A stretch of DNA of 64,000 bases from Cognatishimia sp. SS12 (GTDB taxonomy: Bacteria > Pseudomonadota > Alphaproteobacteria > Rhodobacterales > Rhodobacteraceae): NCBI RefSeq assembly GCF_028369055.1, contig NZ_JAQNCZ010000007.1, positions 37,202 through 101,201 of the forward strand, in the 5' to 3' direction. The position numbers and the translations under genes were made by a program. The notes beneath the pieces are model-generated. The model saw nothing but the letters and a program-made list of their open reading frames with translations, was not told the origin of the DNA and did not search any database. Positions 1 through 8,576 of this stretch are shown here, one piece after another. Each line of letters starts with the position of its first letter. Within the stretch, counting starts at the first letter, position 1.

Positions 1-390
1 CGGGATACCCGAGTTTTCAGAGAACAGGATGAGCCAGGCGAACCCGATGATGACCTCACTCAGGCACATCAGCGACAAAAGCAGGATCACCCAGAACAGC
101 TGCCAGCGGCGCGCCATATCGACGATGATATACATTGCCGGAAAAGCCAGCAGAACAACCAGGACCGCACCCAGTGACGCCGACCAGAGCGAGCGCAACG
201 AAATGGTATAGTAAAAACTGGAGAAGAATTTTGCGTAGTTGTCCCACACAAAGGCTTCGTTGAAGAACCCCAGCGGGTCGCGTTCATAGAAGCTGACCAT
301 CACCATAAAGGCCAGCGGGGCGAGGAAAAACAGGCTCATCATCCCCAAGGGGAAGACGCCGATCAAATGTGGGACAGCTTTGCCTTTCAT
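1..390 (-). CDS. ABC transporter permease, PotB-like (C-terminus cut by window edge)
   Basis: The first 130 codons of an inner-membrane permease, read leftwards off the window. The translation starts MKGKAVPHLIGVFPLGMMSL, with a first hydrophobic segment at about residues 9-30 and further ones near 70-90 and 98-120, as in PotB/PotC-type spermidine/putrescine permeases. The start overlaps the stop of the ATPase gene by 4 bp (ATGA), so translation is probably coupled. With the ATPase and binding protein it forms a class of importer that takes up polyamines, iron chelates or opines; the ligand cannot be told from the sequence. A second permease is expected just beyond the window. Confidence 0.85.
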   Translation of the reverse strand, partial: MKGKAVPHLIGVFPLGMMSLFFLAPLAFMVMVSFYERDPLGFFNEAFVWDNYAKFFSSFYYTISLRSLWSASLGAVLVVLLAFPAMYIIVDMARRWQLFWVILLLSLMCLSEVIIGFAWLILFSENSGIP

Positions 391-1436
391 GACGGGATCA
401 CCCATGCATGGTCAAAATCAAAGCTGATTTCAACGCTGTCCCCAACCGCGAACTGCGGTGCCCGGTCGGAAACCATTGTGTGAACAAAGCTGCGATCGCC
501 TACGCTCAGCTCTGTTTCAATTGACGCGCCCAGCAGGCGGACAAAATCGACCGTGCCAACCAGACCTGTGCTGTCCGCACTTGCCGGTTTCAATTGCAAA
601 TACTCCGGCCGCACCGCAACGGTGTGCTTGCCGCTCCACTGCCCCAACTCGCCGCTTGGCCGCCCCAGATTGGCGTCTTCAAGCATGGCGTCTGCGCCCG
701 GCGTAAAGATCGGGCTGAAAATATTGTTGGTGCCCATGAAGTCGGCCACAAACCGTGTTTGCGGCCGCGCATAAACTTCGGTCGGTGTCCCGGCCTGTTC
801 AATGCGCCCTTCGTTCAAAATCACGATGCGATCCGCAATCGACATGGCTTCGTGTTGATCGTGGGTCACAAAAATCGTGGTCACGCCCAGTTTGCGCTGA
901 AGCTTTTTGACCTCGATCTGCAAATGTTCGCGCAGGCCCGCATCGAGCGCGCTGAAAGGTTCGTCCATCAGGAAGAGCTTTGGTTCAATTGCCAAGGCAC
1001 GGGCAATGGCCACCCGCTGACGTTGACCGCCAGACAGGGCCGAAACCTTGCGTTCATAAAGCCCTGACAGGCCCACAACCTCCAAAAGATCGGTTGCTTT
1101 CTGCCTGCGTTTTGACTTTGCAACGCCGCGCACCTCAAGCCCATAGGCAATGTTGTCCCCGACGTTGAGATGCGGAAACAACGCGAGGCTTTGAAAGACC
1201 ATACCGACGTTACGCTTATGGCATTCAATCGAGGAAAGGTCCGAATTCTCAAGCAGCAGGTTGCCCGATGTCATCTCTTCCAGCCCGGCGATAATGCGGA
1301 GCAATGTGGTCTTGCCACAGCCGGAACCGCCCAGAAGGCAGATAAATTCGCCAGAACGAATGTCGAGGTTCACGTCACGCAAGGCTTGAAATGTGCCAAA
1401 CGATTTTTGGATGTTTGAAAGAGACAACGTGGCCAT
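387..1436 (-). CDS. ABC transporter ATP-binding protein, PotA/FbpC-like
   Basis: A 349-aa ATPase that energises the adjoining importer. Walker A is GGSGCGKTT near residues 36-44, the signature is [15 protein letters not shown], Walker B is LFLMDEPFSALD, and the switch is VTHDQHEA. The C-terminal ~110 residues form the TOBE/OB regulatory domain usual in PotA, FbpC and MalK ATPases. It lies between the binding-protein gene and the permease gene on the same strand and ends in a 4-bp overlap with the permease. The family is certain; the transported ligand is not. Confidence 0.93.
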   Translation of the reverse strand: MATLSLSNIQKSFGTFQALRDVNLDIRSGEFICLLGGSGCGKTTLLRIIAGLEEMTSGNLLLENSDLSSIECHKRNVGMVFQSLALFPHLNVGDNIAYGLEVRGVAKSKRRQKATDLLEVVGLSGLYERKVSALSGGQRQRVAIARALAIEPKLFLMDEPFSALDAGLREHLQIEVKKLQRKLGVTTIFVTHDQHEAMSIADRIVILNEGRIEQAGTPTEVYARPQTRFVADFMGTNNIFSPIFTPGADAMLEDANLGRPSGELGQWSGKHTVAVRPEYLQLKPASADSTGLVGTVDFVRLLGASIETELSVGDRSFVHTMVSDRAPQFAVGDSVEISFDFDHAWVIPS

Positions 1437-1460
1437 AAGAAGAACTTCCTCTATTCAGAC

Positions 1461-1486
1461 CGGCAACCGGGTGGCACCCTGTGCCG
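1461..1486 (-). promoter_or_regulatory. Stem-loop between binding-protein and ATPase genes
   Basis: Two-part inverted repeat: outer arms CGGCA/TGCCG (1461-1465 and 1482-1486) and inner arms GGGT/ACCC (1469-1472 and 1476-1479). It has no T-tract, so it looks like an mRNA-stabilising or partial-attenuation hairpin downstream of the binding-protein gene. Similar stem-loops follow the other three binding-protein genes of the window. Confidence 0.5.
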
Positions 1487-1519
1487 ATCTGATGCAGTTA
1501 AAATTTTGGGCCGCGAGGC

Positions 1520-2569
1520 TTAGCGAGAGATCATCTCAAGATATTTGTCCGACAGCCAGTCGCCTTCACGCAGGTGAACTTCGGTCTGGTTGCGGATCGG
1601 TGTCCCGGTGGAGCTGACGGCGGCGAATTCTTCATCGCTTAGGTCCATCGCGTCGCGTTTGGCAACCGGGGCAACACCCAGGTTGCGAACCAGTTTGGCC
1701 TGAATGTCAGGGCGGATCATGTAGTTGATGAACTGCTCTGCCGCGTCGATGTTTTTGGAATCGCGTGGCACGATCCAATAGGCGTCCCCCAGAATACCGC
1801 CCTCTTTCGGGAAGGTGGAGGTGACAGGGCGGCCATCGGCGGCCGAGAGCATGGTCACATCGTGATAGTAAAGACCACCTGCCAGTTCACCCGCCTCAAG
1901 GCTCTGCTGGAATTGGCCTTCGTCACGATACCACAGCTGCACCTGCGGTTTCAGTTCAGCAATTTTCGCGATGATCTTTTCCAGACCTTCGCGGGTTTGC
2001 ATGGTTTCATAGCCATCAAAGAAAGTCAGTGCCGTTGCTTCGATCAGGCCGCTGTTGGAGTTGGAGGTCAAACCAAGCTTGCCATCCCAGTCACGCTCCC
2101 AAAGATCAGCCCAAGAGGCTGGAGCATCGGAAACCGCGTCGGTATTGGTCACGAAGGTGGTGAACCAGGAGAGCGCGCCAACGGCGTTCAGATTGCCTTC
2201 GTCGCTGACTTTGGTAAAGCCATCCAGCAGGGTTGCGGTGTTGGGGATATCGGCGGCATCAAGGTTCGCCCAAAGCCCGATGGATTGACCACGGATGAAG
2301 ACTTCGTCCGCAACCAACGAAAGATCGGCGGGCGCTTGTTTGGCCCGCGCGGCATTTGTCAGCTGGGTCAGCCAAGCCTGGTCGGCGGGCTGCGCAATCG
2401 AACGCACCTCAATGCCAGTTTCTTCGGTGAACCCCGGATAGATCACAGTTTTCAGGGTTTCTTCAAAGAAGCCCCCCCAAGCGCTGACGGTGATTTCTTC
2501 TGCAGACACTGCAGAGACCGATGCCAGCGCGAAGCCAACGGCGAAGATATTTTTGCGTGCTGAATTCAT
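1520..2569 (-). CDS. Periplasmic substrate-binding protein, PotD-like
   Basis: A 349-aa secreted binding protein of the PotD/family-1 type. The ATG at 2569 is preferred over an in-frame ATG at 2593 because it has a GGGGGG-containing ribosome site 8-10 bases upstream and is followed at once by a signal peptide (MNSARKNIFAVGFALASVSA, cleavage near VSA-EE). The mature protein begins EEITVSAWGGFFEETLKTVI, typical of polyamine or iron-type binding proteins. It is the first gene of the leftward importer operon and is divergent from the LysR regulator, which probably controls it. The ligand is unknown. Confidence 0.88.
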   Translation of the reverse strand: MNSARKNIFAVGFALASVSAVSAEEITVSAWGGFFEETLKTVIYPGFTEETGIEVRSIAQPADQAWLTQLTNAARAKQAPADLSLVADEVFIRGQSIGLWANLDAADIPNTATLLDGFTKVSDEGNLNAVGALSWFTTFVTNTDAVSDAPASWADLWERDWDGKLGLTSNSNSGLIEATALTFFDGYETMQTREGLEKIIAKIAELKPQVQLWYRDEGQFQQSLEAGELAGGLYYHDVTMLSAADGRPVTSTFPKEGGILGDAYWIVPRDSKNIDAAEQFINYMIRPDIQAKLVRNLGVAPVAKRDAMDLSDEEFAAVSSTGTPIRNQTEVHLREGDWLSDKYLEMISR

Positions 2570-2651
2570 AATCAGAACCCCCTGTACAGACATGACGAGC
2601 CGCGATTTGGGCTTGTCTTTGGTGACTTTTTGCGTTTCATCGACTCTATGA

Positions 2652-2694
2652 TACGTACATGTTCAGAAACCATATCAATTGGCTGATGCACGTA
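2652..2694. promoter_or_regulatory. Inverted repeat in LysR/binding-protein divergent promoter
   Basis: TACGTACAT at 2652-2660 faces ATGCACGTA at 2686-2694, an 8-of-9 match as an inverted repeat, in the 186-bp gap between the divergent importer and LysR genes. The position fits a LysR-type operator. No binding has been shown. Confidence 0.4.
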
Positions 2695-2755
2695 TAAGCT
2701 ATGCAACATACTTGTGAATTCAGCTTCAATTTCAAACAGTTCTGACGGAGCGGAT

Positions 2756-3676
2756 ATGCGTTTATCAGACATCGACTTGCGCCTTCTGCGCGTATTCAAA
2801 GCAGTTGCTGAAACCGGCGGCTTTGTGAAAGCGCAGGCACAGCTTGGAATCAGCCAGCCTGCGATCAGTGCGCATATCGCCAATTTGGAACAGCGCCTGA
2901 ACGTGCGTCTTTGCAATCGCGGACGTCAGGGGTTTTCTTTGACGATTGCGGGAAAAGCAGTTCTCGATGAAACCGAGCAACTGCTCAATCACCTTGACAG
3001 CTATGCGGCGCGATTGAACGAAATTGGCAGCAGGTCTACGCAGCTCATTCGCATTGGCGTCGTCGATTGTTTGGTGACGGATGCGGCAAACCCCGTCACC
3101 CAGGCCATCGCTGCGGTTCATGGCGCGTTCGCGCAATTGCGCATCCGTATTGGTGTGTACGACTATTTGGACAGCCTGACCGAATTGCGCGCGGGCCGGC
3201 TGGATATTGTGGTAGTCGGCACCACATGGGCCGCCAAAGCCCCGGATGACCTTGAGACTTTGCACCTTTATGATGAAAAAAGCGGTCTGTTCTGCGCGCC
3301 GCATCATCCCTGCGCGCAAACCACGGACGCGGATGCCCAATATGAGTTGCTGAAGCAAAGCAAAATCTCTGCCCATAGCTTCTTGAACAATCCAATTGAT
3401 GAAAGCCTGGAAATTCATTTGCTGGATGAAAACGCCGAAGTGTCCCAAGGCAATATTGAATCAACCACGTACCTGACATTGGCGGGCACACATGTTGGGC
3501 TGATCCCGCTCCATTACGCCAAGAATTGGGTGGACAGCGGCGCGCTCTGCCCCGTCGCGCATGACCGCTATGAAATCGTTTCGGAAATTCATGCTGTGCG
3601 TCTGCAATCCGGGACGCCAAACGATGTGGCCGTGAAGTTTTGGGAAGAAATGCAGAGCCTGCGGACCCTGCCCTAA
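2756..3676 (+). CDS. LysR-type transcriptional regulator
   Basis: A 306-aa regulator. The winged helix-turn-helix lies in the first 60 residues (MRLSDIDLRLLRVFKAVAET, then the recognition stretch LGISQPAISAHIANLEQRL), followed by an effector-binding domain. The ATG at 2756 has a GGAG site 6 bases upstream and gives the canonical LysR N-terminus; an in-frame ATG at 2714 lacks such a site. It is divergent from the PotD-like gene and probably responds to the imported ligand or a product of it. Confidence 0.9.
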   Translation: MRLSDIDLRLLRVFKAVAETGGFVKAQAQLGISQPAISAHIANLEQRLNVRLCNRGRQGFSLTIAGKAVLDETEQLLNHLDSYAARLNEIGSRSTQLIRIGVVDCLVTDAANPVTQAIAAVHGAFAQLRIRIGVYDYLDSLTELRAGRLDIVVVGTTWAAKAPDDLETLHLYDEKSGLFCAPHHPCAQTTDADAQYELLKQSKISAHSFLNNPIDESLEIHLLDENAEVSQGNIESTTYLTLAGTHVGLIPLHYAKNWVDSGALCPVAHDRYEIVSEIHAVRLQSGTPNDVAVKFWEEMQSLRTLP

Positions 3677-3788
3677 CTTGCATCAGATCGGGCGATGAAT
3701 TCATCAGCCATACGGTCTGTTTCCCGGCCCCCCGAAGCGTTAGCAAATCTGGGCACGCAGGGCGTGGCCAGTAATATTGAGGGGCAAT

Positions 3789-4910
3789 ATGTACATTGAT
3801 GCGGGGTTTGACGGCGGGAATATTGAGGTCGTCTCATGCGACAATCCACGGGCGATTGATCTGAAAATTCAACCCGATACGCGCTCAGGCCATGCCCAAT
3901 GGTTCTATTTCCGCGTCTTGGGCGGCGCGGGCCAACAGTGTTGTTTTCGCATTGTGAACGCCGGGGACGCCGCCTACCCCGAAGCCTGGCCTGATGGGTC
4001 GGTTGTGCTGTCGGTTGATGGCGAAAACTGGTTTCGCGCACCAACGCGCTATGCCGATAGCCTTTTGACGTTTGAGCACAACAATGAGTCAGATGTCCTT
4101 TACGTGGCGCTGTCTCCGCCCTACTCCGCCGCGCAGCATCAAGCGTTGGTCGGCCGGGCGCTGTCGTCTGAATTTTGCCGGCTGCACGCGGCCATTCCAA
4201 CCGTCGAGGGCCGCACGATCGAAGTGCTGGCGCTTGGCAATCACGCCGCCGATGCCCCGGCCATTTGGATCATTGCCCGTCAACACCCCGGTGAGCCGAT
4301 GGCAGAATGGTTCATGGAAGGGCTGATTGACCGGCTGATTGACCCGCAGGATGCCTTGGCCACCAAACTGCGCCAGTCATTGGCGTTTTACCTTGTCCCC
4401 AACATGAACCCGGATGGCAGTGTCGCGGGGCACCTGCGCACCAATGCCGCAGGCATTGATCTCAATCGCGCCTGGGCAGACCCCTCCCCGGAAACCTGCC
4501 CCGAGGTCGCTGGCGTGCGCGCCTTGATGGATCAGCGCGGCGTCGATGCCTTTCTGGACATACATGGTGATGAAGAATTCCGATTTGTCTTTGCGGCTGG
4601 CTGCGAAGGCATTCCGGGCTTTACGGAAGAAATGGCGGAGCAAGATCGAAAATTTCGCGTGAACTTCCGCGCAGAAAACCCTGACTTTTCTGTAAAAAAC
4701 GGGTACCCGCCTGACGCCCCCGGCGCCGCAGACCTGTCCATCGCCTGCAGCCAGATTGGTCACAGATTTGGCTGTCTTGCGATGACGATTGAAATGCCAT
4801 TCAAAGACAATGCCGCCCGCCCCGATCCAATTGCGGGCTGGGGCGTTGACCACAGCAAAGCGCTGGGTCGCGCGGTGCTGGCACCTATAGCAAAGCATTT
4901 TGACCTTTAG
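3789..4910 (+). CDS. M14-family zinc carboxypeptidase (CCP/Nna1-like)
   Basis: A 373-aa metallopeptidase. An N-terminal ~120-residue beta-rich domain (MYIDAGFDGGNIEVVSCDNP) precedes an M14 catalytic domain. The zinc ligands appear as H166-P-G-E169 and H259 (DIHGDEE), and the catalytic glutamate as E335 (TIEMPFKD). This two-domain plan is that of bacterial relatives of cytosolic carboxypeptidases. No signal peptide is visible, so it should act in the cytoplasm. The ATG at 3789 follows a GAGGGG site; a TTG at 3777 is less likely. The substrate is unknown; it may trim a peptide or amide from the compound taken up by the adjacent importer. Confidence 0.85.
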   Translation: MYIDAGFDGGNIEVVSCDNPRAIDLKIQPDTRSGHAQWFYFRVLGGAGQQCCFRIVNAGDAAYPEAWPDGSVVLSVDGENWFRAPTRYADSLLTFEHNNESDVLYVALSPPYSAAQHQALVGRALSSEFCRLHAAIPTVEGRTIEVLALGNHAADAPAIWIIARQHPGEPMAEWFMEGLIDRLIDPQDALATKLRQSLAFYLVPNMNPDGSVAGHLRTNAAGIDLNRAWADPSPETCPEVAGVRALMDQRGVDAFLDIHGDEEFRFVFAAGCEGIPGFTEEMAEQDRKFRVNFRAENPDFSVKNGYPPDAPGAADLSIACSQIGHRFGCLAMTIEMPFKDNAARPDPIAGWGVDHSKALGRAVLAPIAKHFDL

Positions 4911-4997
4911 GCCTGGCGCACCCTTGATTTAGGCTCAGCGCCTTTGCGCTGATCCGCCCAGCCGCGCTTGCAAGTTTTAAAAAACATATTATGAATA

Positions 4998-5031
4998 ATG
5001 GCCCGCGCGATTGGATGACCGCGCGGGCCAT
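4998..5031. repeat. Perfect 12-bp hairpin upstream of sulfatase gene
   Basis: Perfect inverted repeat with 12-bp arms (4998-5009 and 5020-5031; core GGCCCGCGCG/CGCGCGGGCC) and a 10-base loop, between the carboxypeptidase and sulfatase genes. On the plus strand there is no T-run after it, so it is not a classical terminator in that direction. On the minus strand it is followed by AT-rich sequence. It may sit in the 5' leader of the sulfatase operon. Confidence 0.55.
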
Positions 5032-5086
5032 CTCGCGCATGGCGCGTTGTGATATAGTTGTAGAATTCTTGAACGAGGACCGCAGT

Positions 5087-6517
5087 ATGAAAGCCCAGAA
5101 CACCATCGTCATCATGGCGGACGAACACCGCCGGGATTTTCTGGGTTGCGCTGGCCACAAGATCGCCAAAACTCCACATCTGGACGCCTTGGCTGCCCGT
5201 GGCACCCGGTTCACCAATGCCTATACCCCCAGCCCAATCTGCGTGCCCGCGCGCTCAGCCTTTGCAACCGGCAAGCTGCCGCACGAAATCGGCGCGTGGT
5301 GCAATGCCTTTGCCTATACCGGCGCGCCAGAAAGCTGGCACCATAAGCTGCGTGATGCGGGGCATCATGTACGCTCGATTGGCAAATTACATTTCCGGGG
5401 CCATGACGGTGATGACAACGGCTTCAGCGTTTCCGAGGTGCCGATGAACATCGTGGGTGGCGTCGGCGATGCGCTTGGACTGCTGCGCGACCGGACCGAG
5501 CCACGCGGTGCGGCGGATAAAATGGCCAAAATGGCAGGGCCGGGCGAAAGCGTCTACACCACCTATGACCGCGAAATTTCCAAACGGGCACAGCGGTTTA
5601 TTCGCGAGGATGCCCCGGCAGAGCAAGACAAACCTTGGGCGCTGTTTGTTTCATTTGTCTGTCCGCACTTTCCGCTGACTGCGCCGCAAGAGTTCTACGA
5701 TCTGTACAATGACGTCGACCTGCCCCTCCCCGGTCAGCGCACAGATGCGGATCGGCCAAACCATCCGTACCTTTCGGATTATAGGCGCACGATTGCCTAT
5801 GATGACCATTTCAAAACCGACGCAGATGTACGCCGCGCCATGCAGGGGTACCTCGGGCTGGTCAGCTTTATTGACGCCCAGGTCGGGGCCATCGTGGCCG
5901 CGCTTGAAGAAACCGGACAGCTTGAAAACACCCGGATCGTTTACACCAGCGACCATGGCGACAATCTTGGCACCCGGGGGCTGTGGGGCAAATCAAATAT
6001 GTACGAAGAAAGCGCCGGCATTCCGCTGATTGTCGCCGGGGCTGATATCGCAGAGGGCGCGGTGCGCGATGAAGCACGATCCCTGATCGATGTATCCCGC
6101 TTTGTGCTGCAGTCCACAGGCCTCAGCGGCGAAGGGTTTGGCTCCCAGGATCTGTTTGGCGACAGCAATGAGCCCGTGTTTTCAGAATATCATGCCACCG
6201 GATCACGCAGTGGCGCCTTCATGCTGCGCCATGGCGACTATAAATATGTGCATTATGCGCTTTACGAACCGCAACTCTTTGACCTGAAAAATGATCCAAA
6301 CGAGCTGACAGATGTGGCCAACGACCCCGCTTATTCTGAAGTGTTGCAGCGGTTGAAAACCATACTCTATGCCAAATTGCACCCCGAGAATGTCCATCAA
6401 CAAGCGATCACGGCGCAGGCTGCGCGCGTCGAGGAACTGGGCGGGGCCCAGGCCATCATTGACCGCGGCGACTTTGGGTTTTCGCCCCCCCCGGGTGTGG
6501 AGGCCACGTTTTCTTGA
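5087..6517 (+). CDS. Sulfatase, type I (formylglycine-dependent)
   Basis: A 476-aa member of the alkaline-phosphatase/sulfatase superfamily. The N-terminal metal site is IVIMADEHRRD, and the signature C52-V-P-A-R (C-x-P-x-R) marks the cysteine converted to formylglycine. A second metal-site stretch is TSDHGDNLG. The start at 5087 follows a GAGGA site and gives the family's usual N-terminus. No export signal is seen, so it would act on an imported sulfate ester. It overlaps the lactonase gene by 4 bp, which suggests that the desulfated product is a sugar oxidised by the next two enzymes. No formylglycine-generating enzyme is encoded in the window. Confidence 0.9.
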   Translation: MKAQNTIVIMADEHRRDFLGCAGHKIAKTPHLDALAARGTRFTNAYTPSPICVPARSAFATGKLPHEIGAWCNAFAYTGAPESWHHKLRDAGHHVRSIGKLHFRGHDGDDNGFSVSEVPMNIVGGVGDALGLLRDRTEPRGAADKMAKMAGPGESVYTTYDREISKRAQRFIREDAPAEQDKPWALFVSFVCPHFPLTAPQEFYDLYNDVDLPLPGQRTDADRPNHPYLSDYRRTIAYDDHFKTDADVRRAMQGYLGLVSFIDAQVGAIVAALEETGQLENTRIVYTSDHGDNLGTRGLWGKSNMYEESAGIPLIVAGADIAEGAVRDEARSLIDVSRFVLQSTGLSGEGFGSQDLFGDSNEPVFSEYHATGSRSGAFMLRHGDYKYVHYALYEPQLFDLKNDPNELTDVANDPAYSEVLQRLKTILYAKLHPENVHQQAITAQAARVEELGGAQAIIDRGDFGFSPPPGVEATFS

Positions 6518-7449
6518 CGCGCCCGAACCCTGAACATCTGCGCATTCACCCCGCACAGCGGGCCGAATTGTTGGCGCGCGTCGGCCCGATTGTGGATGCG
6601 CATTTTCATCAGTGGGATTTGGCGGCCAACCATTACCCGTGGCTGCAAGAAAGCCCGGTCAAGGCCCATTTTGGCGATTACGCCGCGATCCGCCAAAGCT
6701 ATCTGCCTGCGGATTTTGCGGCGGACCACGGCGAGGTCGTGGTGGCGAAACGTGTCCATATCGAAGCGCATTGGCGCGGCTTTGTGGATCCGGCGGGCGA
6801 AACACGTTGGCTGTCAGCCTTGGCAGGCGGACCAGACGCCATTGTTGGCCACGCCGATCTGCTGGCGGAGAACCTTGCCGACGTGCTGGATGCGCATATG
6901 CAAAGCAGTGAGTTCCGCGGCGTTCGCATGATGACGCAGCGCCCACAGCCCCCCGCTGGACTTGAACTCATTTCGGACCCGCGCTTCCTCGCGGGCCTTA
7001 AGACGCTGGCAGCGCGCGGCCTCAACTTTGATCTGCAAGCGCGGCCTGACATGCTACAGGCCGCGCGCAATATGGCAGAAAACGTCGGCGATCTGCCGAT
7101 TGCGCTGACCCACGCCGGCCTGCCACTAGACCGCAGCAGCGAGGGCATTGAGCTTTGGCAAGAGGGGCTGCGGGACATAGCAAAGGCCCCGAATGTCATC
7201 TGCAAACTGTCCGGTCTTGCCATGGGCGATTGGCATTGGAGCGTGGCAAGCATGACCGAAATGGTCCGCCGCGTTTTTGATATCTTTGGTCCTGAGCGAC
7301 TCTGCTTTGGGTCAAACTTTCCGGTCGATCGCCTCTTTGCCCGTTACCCTGATCTGCTTGCCGCGCATATTGCGGCGTTGCAGTCTGAAAAGGACGCGGA
7401 TCTCAGGGCTGTTTTCCATGAGACGGCCCACCGCTTCTACCGCCTTTAA
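6514..7449 (+). CDS. Amidohydrolase-family sugar lactonase (COG3618 type)
   Basis: A 311-aa TIM-barrel hydrolase. IVDAHFHQWDLAANHYPWL near residues 26-44 is the hallmark of the L-fucono/L-rhamnono-1,5-lactonase group, and the late motif LCFGSNFPVDRL carries the conserved C-terminal acidic residue. Translation starts at TTG 6514, overlapping the sulfatase stop as TTGA. With the aldo/keto reductase that follows it forms a sugar dehydrogenase/lactonase pair: the reductase makes the lactone and this enzyme opens it to the sugar acid. L-fucose is a plausible substrate by family, not proven. Confidence 0.83.
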   Translation: MTRPNPEHLRIHPAQRAELLARVGPIVDAHFHQWDLAANHYPWLQESPVKAHFGDYAAIRQSYLPADFAADHGEVVVAKRVHIEAHWRGFVDPAGETRWLSALAGGPDAIVGHADLLAENLADVLDAHMQSSEFRGVRMMTQRPQPPAGLELISDPRFLAGLKTLAARGLNFDLQARPDMLQAARNMAENVGDLPIALTHAGLPLDRSSEGIELWQEGLRDIAKAPNVICKLSGLAMGDWHWSVASMTEMVRRVFDIFGPERLCFGSNFPVDRLFARYPDLLAAHIAALQSEKDADLRAVFHETAHRFYRL

Positions 7450-7466
7450 CCTTTCTGGAGCCCCCT

Positions 7467-8471
7467 ATGCTGCCCACAAATCCCGTCGGATCAACGGACC
7501 TGAACGTTACGCAACTGGCGTTTGGCTGTGTCCCGCTTGGCAATTATCCAACCAAATTGAGCGACGCAGAGGCGATGGCGGCACTGGACGAAGCCTTTCA
7601 GCAGGGCATTCGGTATTTTGACGTCGCGCCGCTTTATGGGCACGGCTTGGCAGAGCACCGACTGGGGGCCGCGCTGCGCAACCGTGCGGAACGGGATTTT
7701 GTGACCTCAACCAAAGTCGGGCGGCTGTTGCAACCCGCCAGCCCCGACAGCCTAAGCGCGGACAATGCCGCCGGTATTTTCGAAGATCCCCTGCCCTTTT
7801 CGTTGATCAACAACTATACCTATGACGGTATTATGCGGTCTGTCGAAGACAGCATTCAGCGCCTTGGCATCCCGTCGATCGACATTCTGCACATCCATAA
7901 TATCGACCCGGCCAACCACGATGGCCCGGCGCTTGAAGCAATGTTTTCACAATGCATGTCCGACGGGTATCGCGCGCTGGAACAATTGCGCAGCGAAGGC
8001 ACCGTAAAGGCGCTGGGGGTCGGCAACAATTCCCTCACCATGCTGAAAAGATTCAATGCCGAGGGCGATTTTGACTGTTACATGATGGCCGGGCACTACC
8101 ATCTGCTCGATCAGGCCGCTGGGGCAGAATTTCTGGCCACCTGCGCGGCGCAAGGCCGCTCCATTCTGCTGGGCAGCCCCTTTGCCTCGGGCCTCTTGGT
8201 GGCCCCAGAGCCTGCCAAGGCGCTTTATATGTATCAAAAGCCCAGCCCCGAAATCCTGAGCCGGCTTGAAAGCATTCGCGATATTTGCAACAGCCACGGG
8301 GTGTCCATGACCGCCGCGGCGCTGCAATTCCCGCTGCGCCACAAAGCTGTGGCCTCAGTGGTGCCGGGCATGCGCACGGTGGCCGAGGTGCGCGACTGCG
8401 CCACAGCGATCCGGGCTGAGGTGCCTGACGCGCTGTGGTCCGACCTCGCGCAGATCGGAATTCAGACCTAG
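7467..8471 (+). CDS. Aldo/keto reductase (aldose 1-dehydrogenase type)
   Basis: A 334-aa aldo/keto reductase. FGCVPLGNYPTKLSDAEAMAAL is followed by YFDVAPLYGHGLAEHRLGAAL, which holds the catalytic Asp and Tyr, and VTSTKVGRLL holds the catalytic Lys. This arrangement is that of the subfamily containing L-fucose dehydrogenase, D-threo-aldose 1-dehydrogenase and pyridoxal 4-dehydrogenase. It lies 17 bp after the lactonase gene. The likely role is oxidation of the sulfatase-released sugar at C1 to its lactone with NAD(P). Confidence 0.83.
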   Translation: MLPTNPVGSTDLNVTQLAFGCVPLGNYPTKLSDAEAMAALDEAFQQGIRYFDVAPLYGHGLAEHRLGAALRNRAERDFVTSTKVGRLLQPASPDSLSADNAAGIFEDPLPFSLINNYTYDGIMRSVEDSIQRLGIPSIDILHIHNIDPANHDGPALEAMFSQCMSDGYRALEQLRSEGTVKALGVGNNSLTMLKRFNAEGDFDCYMMAGHYHLLDQAAGAEFLATCAAQGRSILLGSPFASGLLVAPEPAKALYMYQKPSPEILSRLESIRDICNSHGVSMTAAALQFPLRHKAVASVVPGMRTVAEVRDCATAIRAEVPDALWSDLAQIGIQT

Positions 8472-8524
8472 GCCGTGGCGAATTATCTGGAACAAACTTG
8501 ATATTCAGGTAAAATATCGACAAA

Positions 8525-8555
8525 GTGAAGAGGGGCGCATGACGCCTCTTTTCAC
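8525..8555 (+). terminator. Stem-loop after the sulfatase/lactonase/reductase operon
   Basis: Thirteen-base arms (8525-8537 and 8543-8555) that pair fully if two G-U pairs are allowed, with a 5-base loop. It lies 53 bp after the reductase stop and 21 bp before the XdhC start. It probably ends or attenuates the upstream operon; the U-run is inside the stem rather than after it. Confidence 0.5.
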
Positions 8556-8576
8556 ACTCAGGCCGCCGCACTTTCT

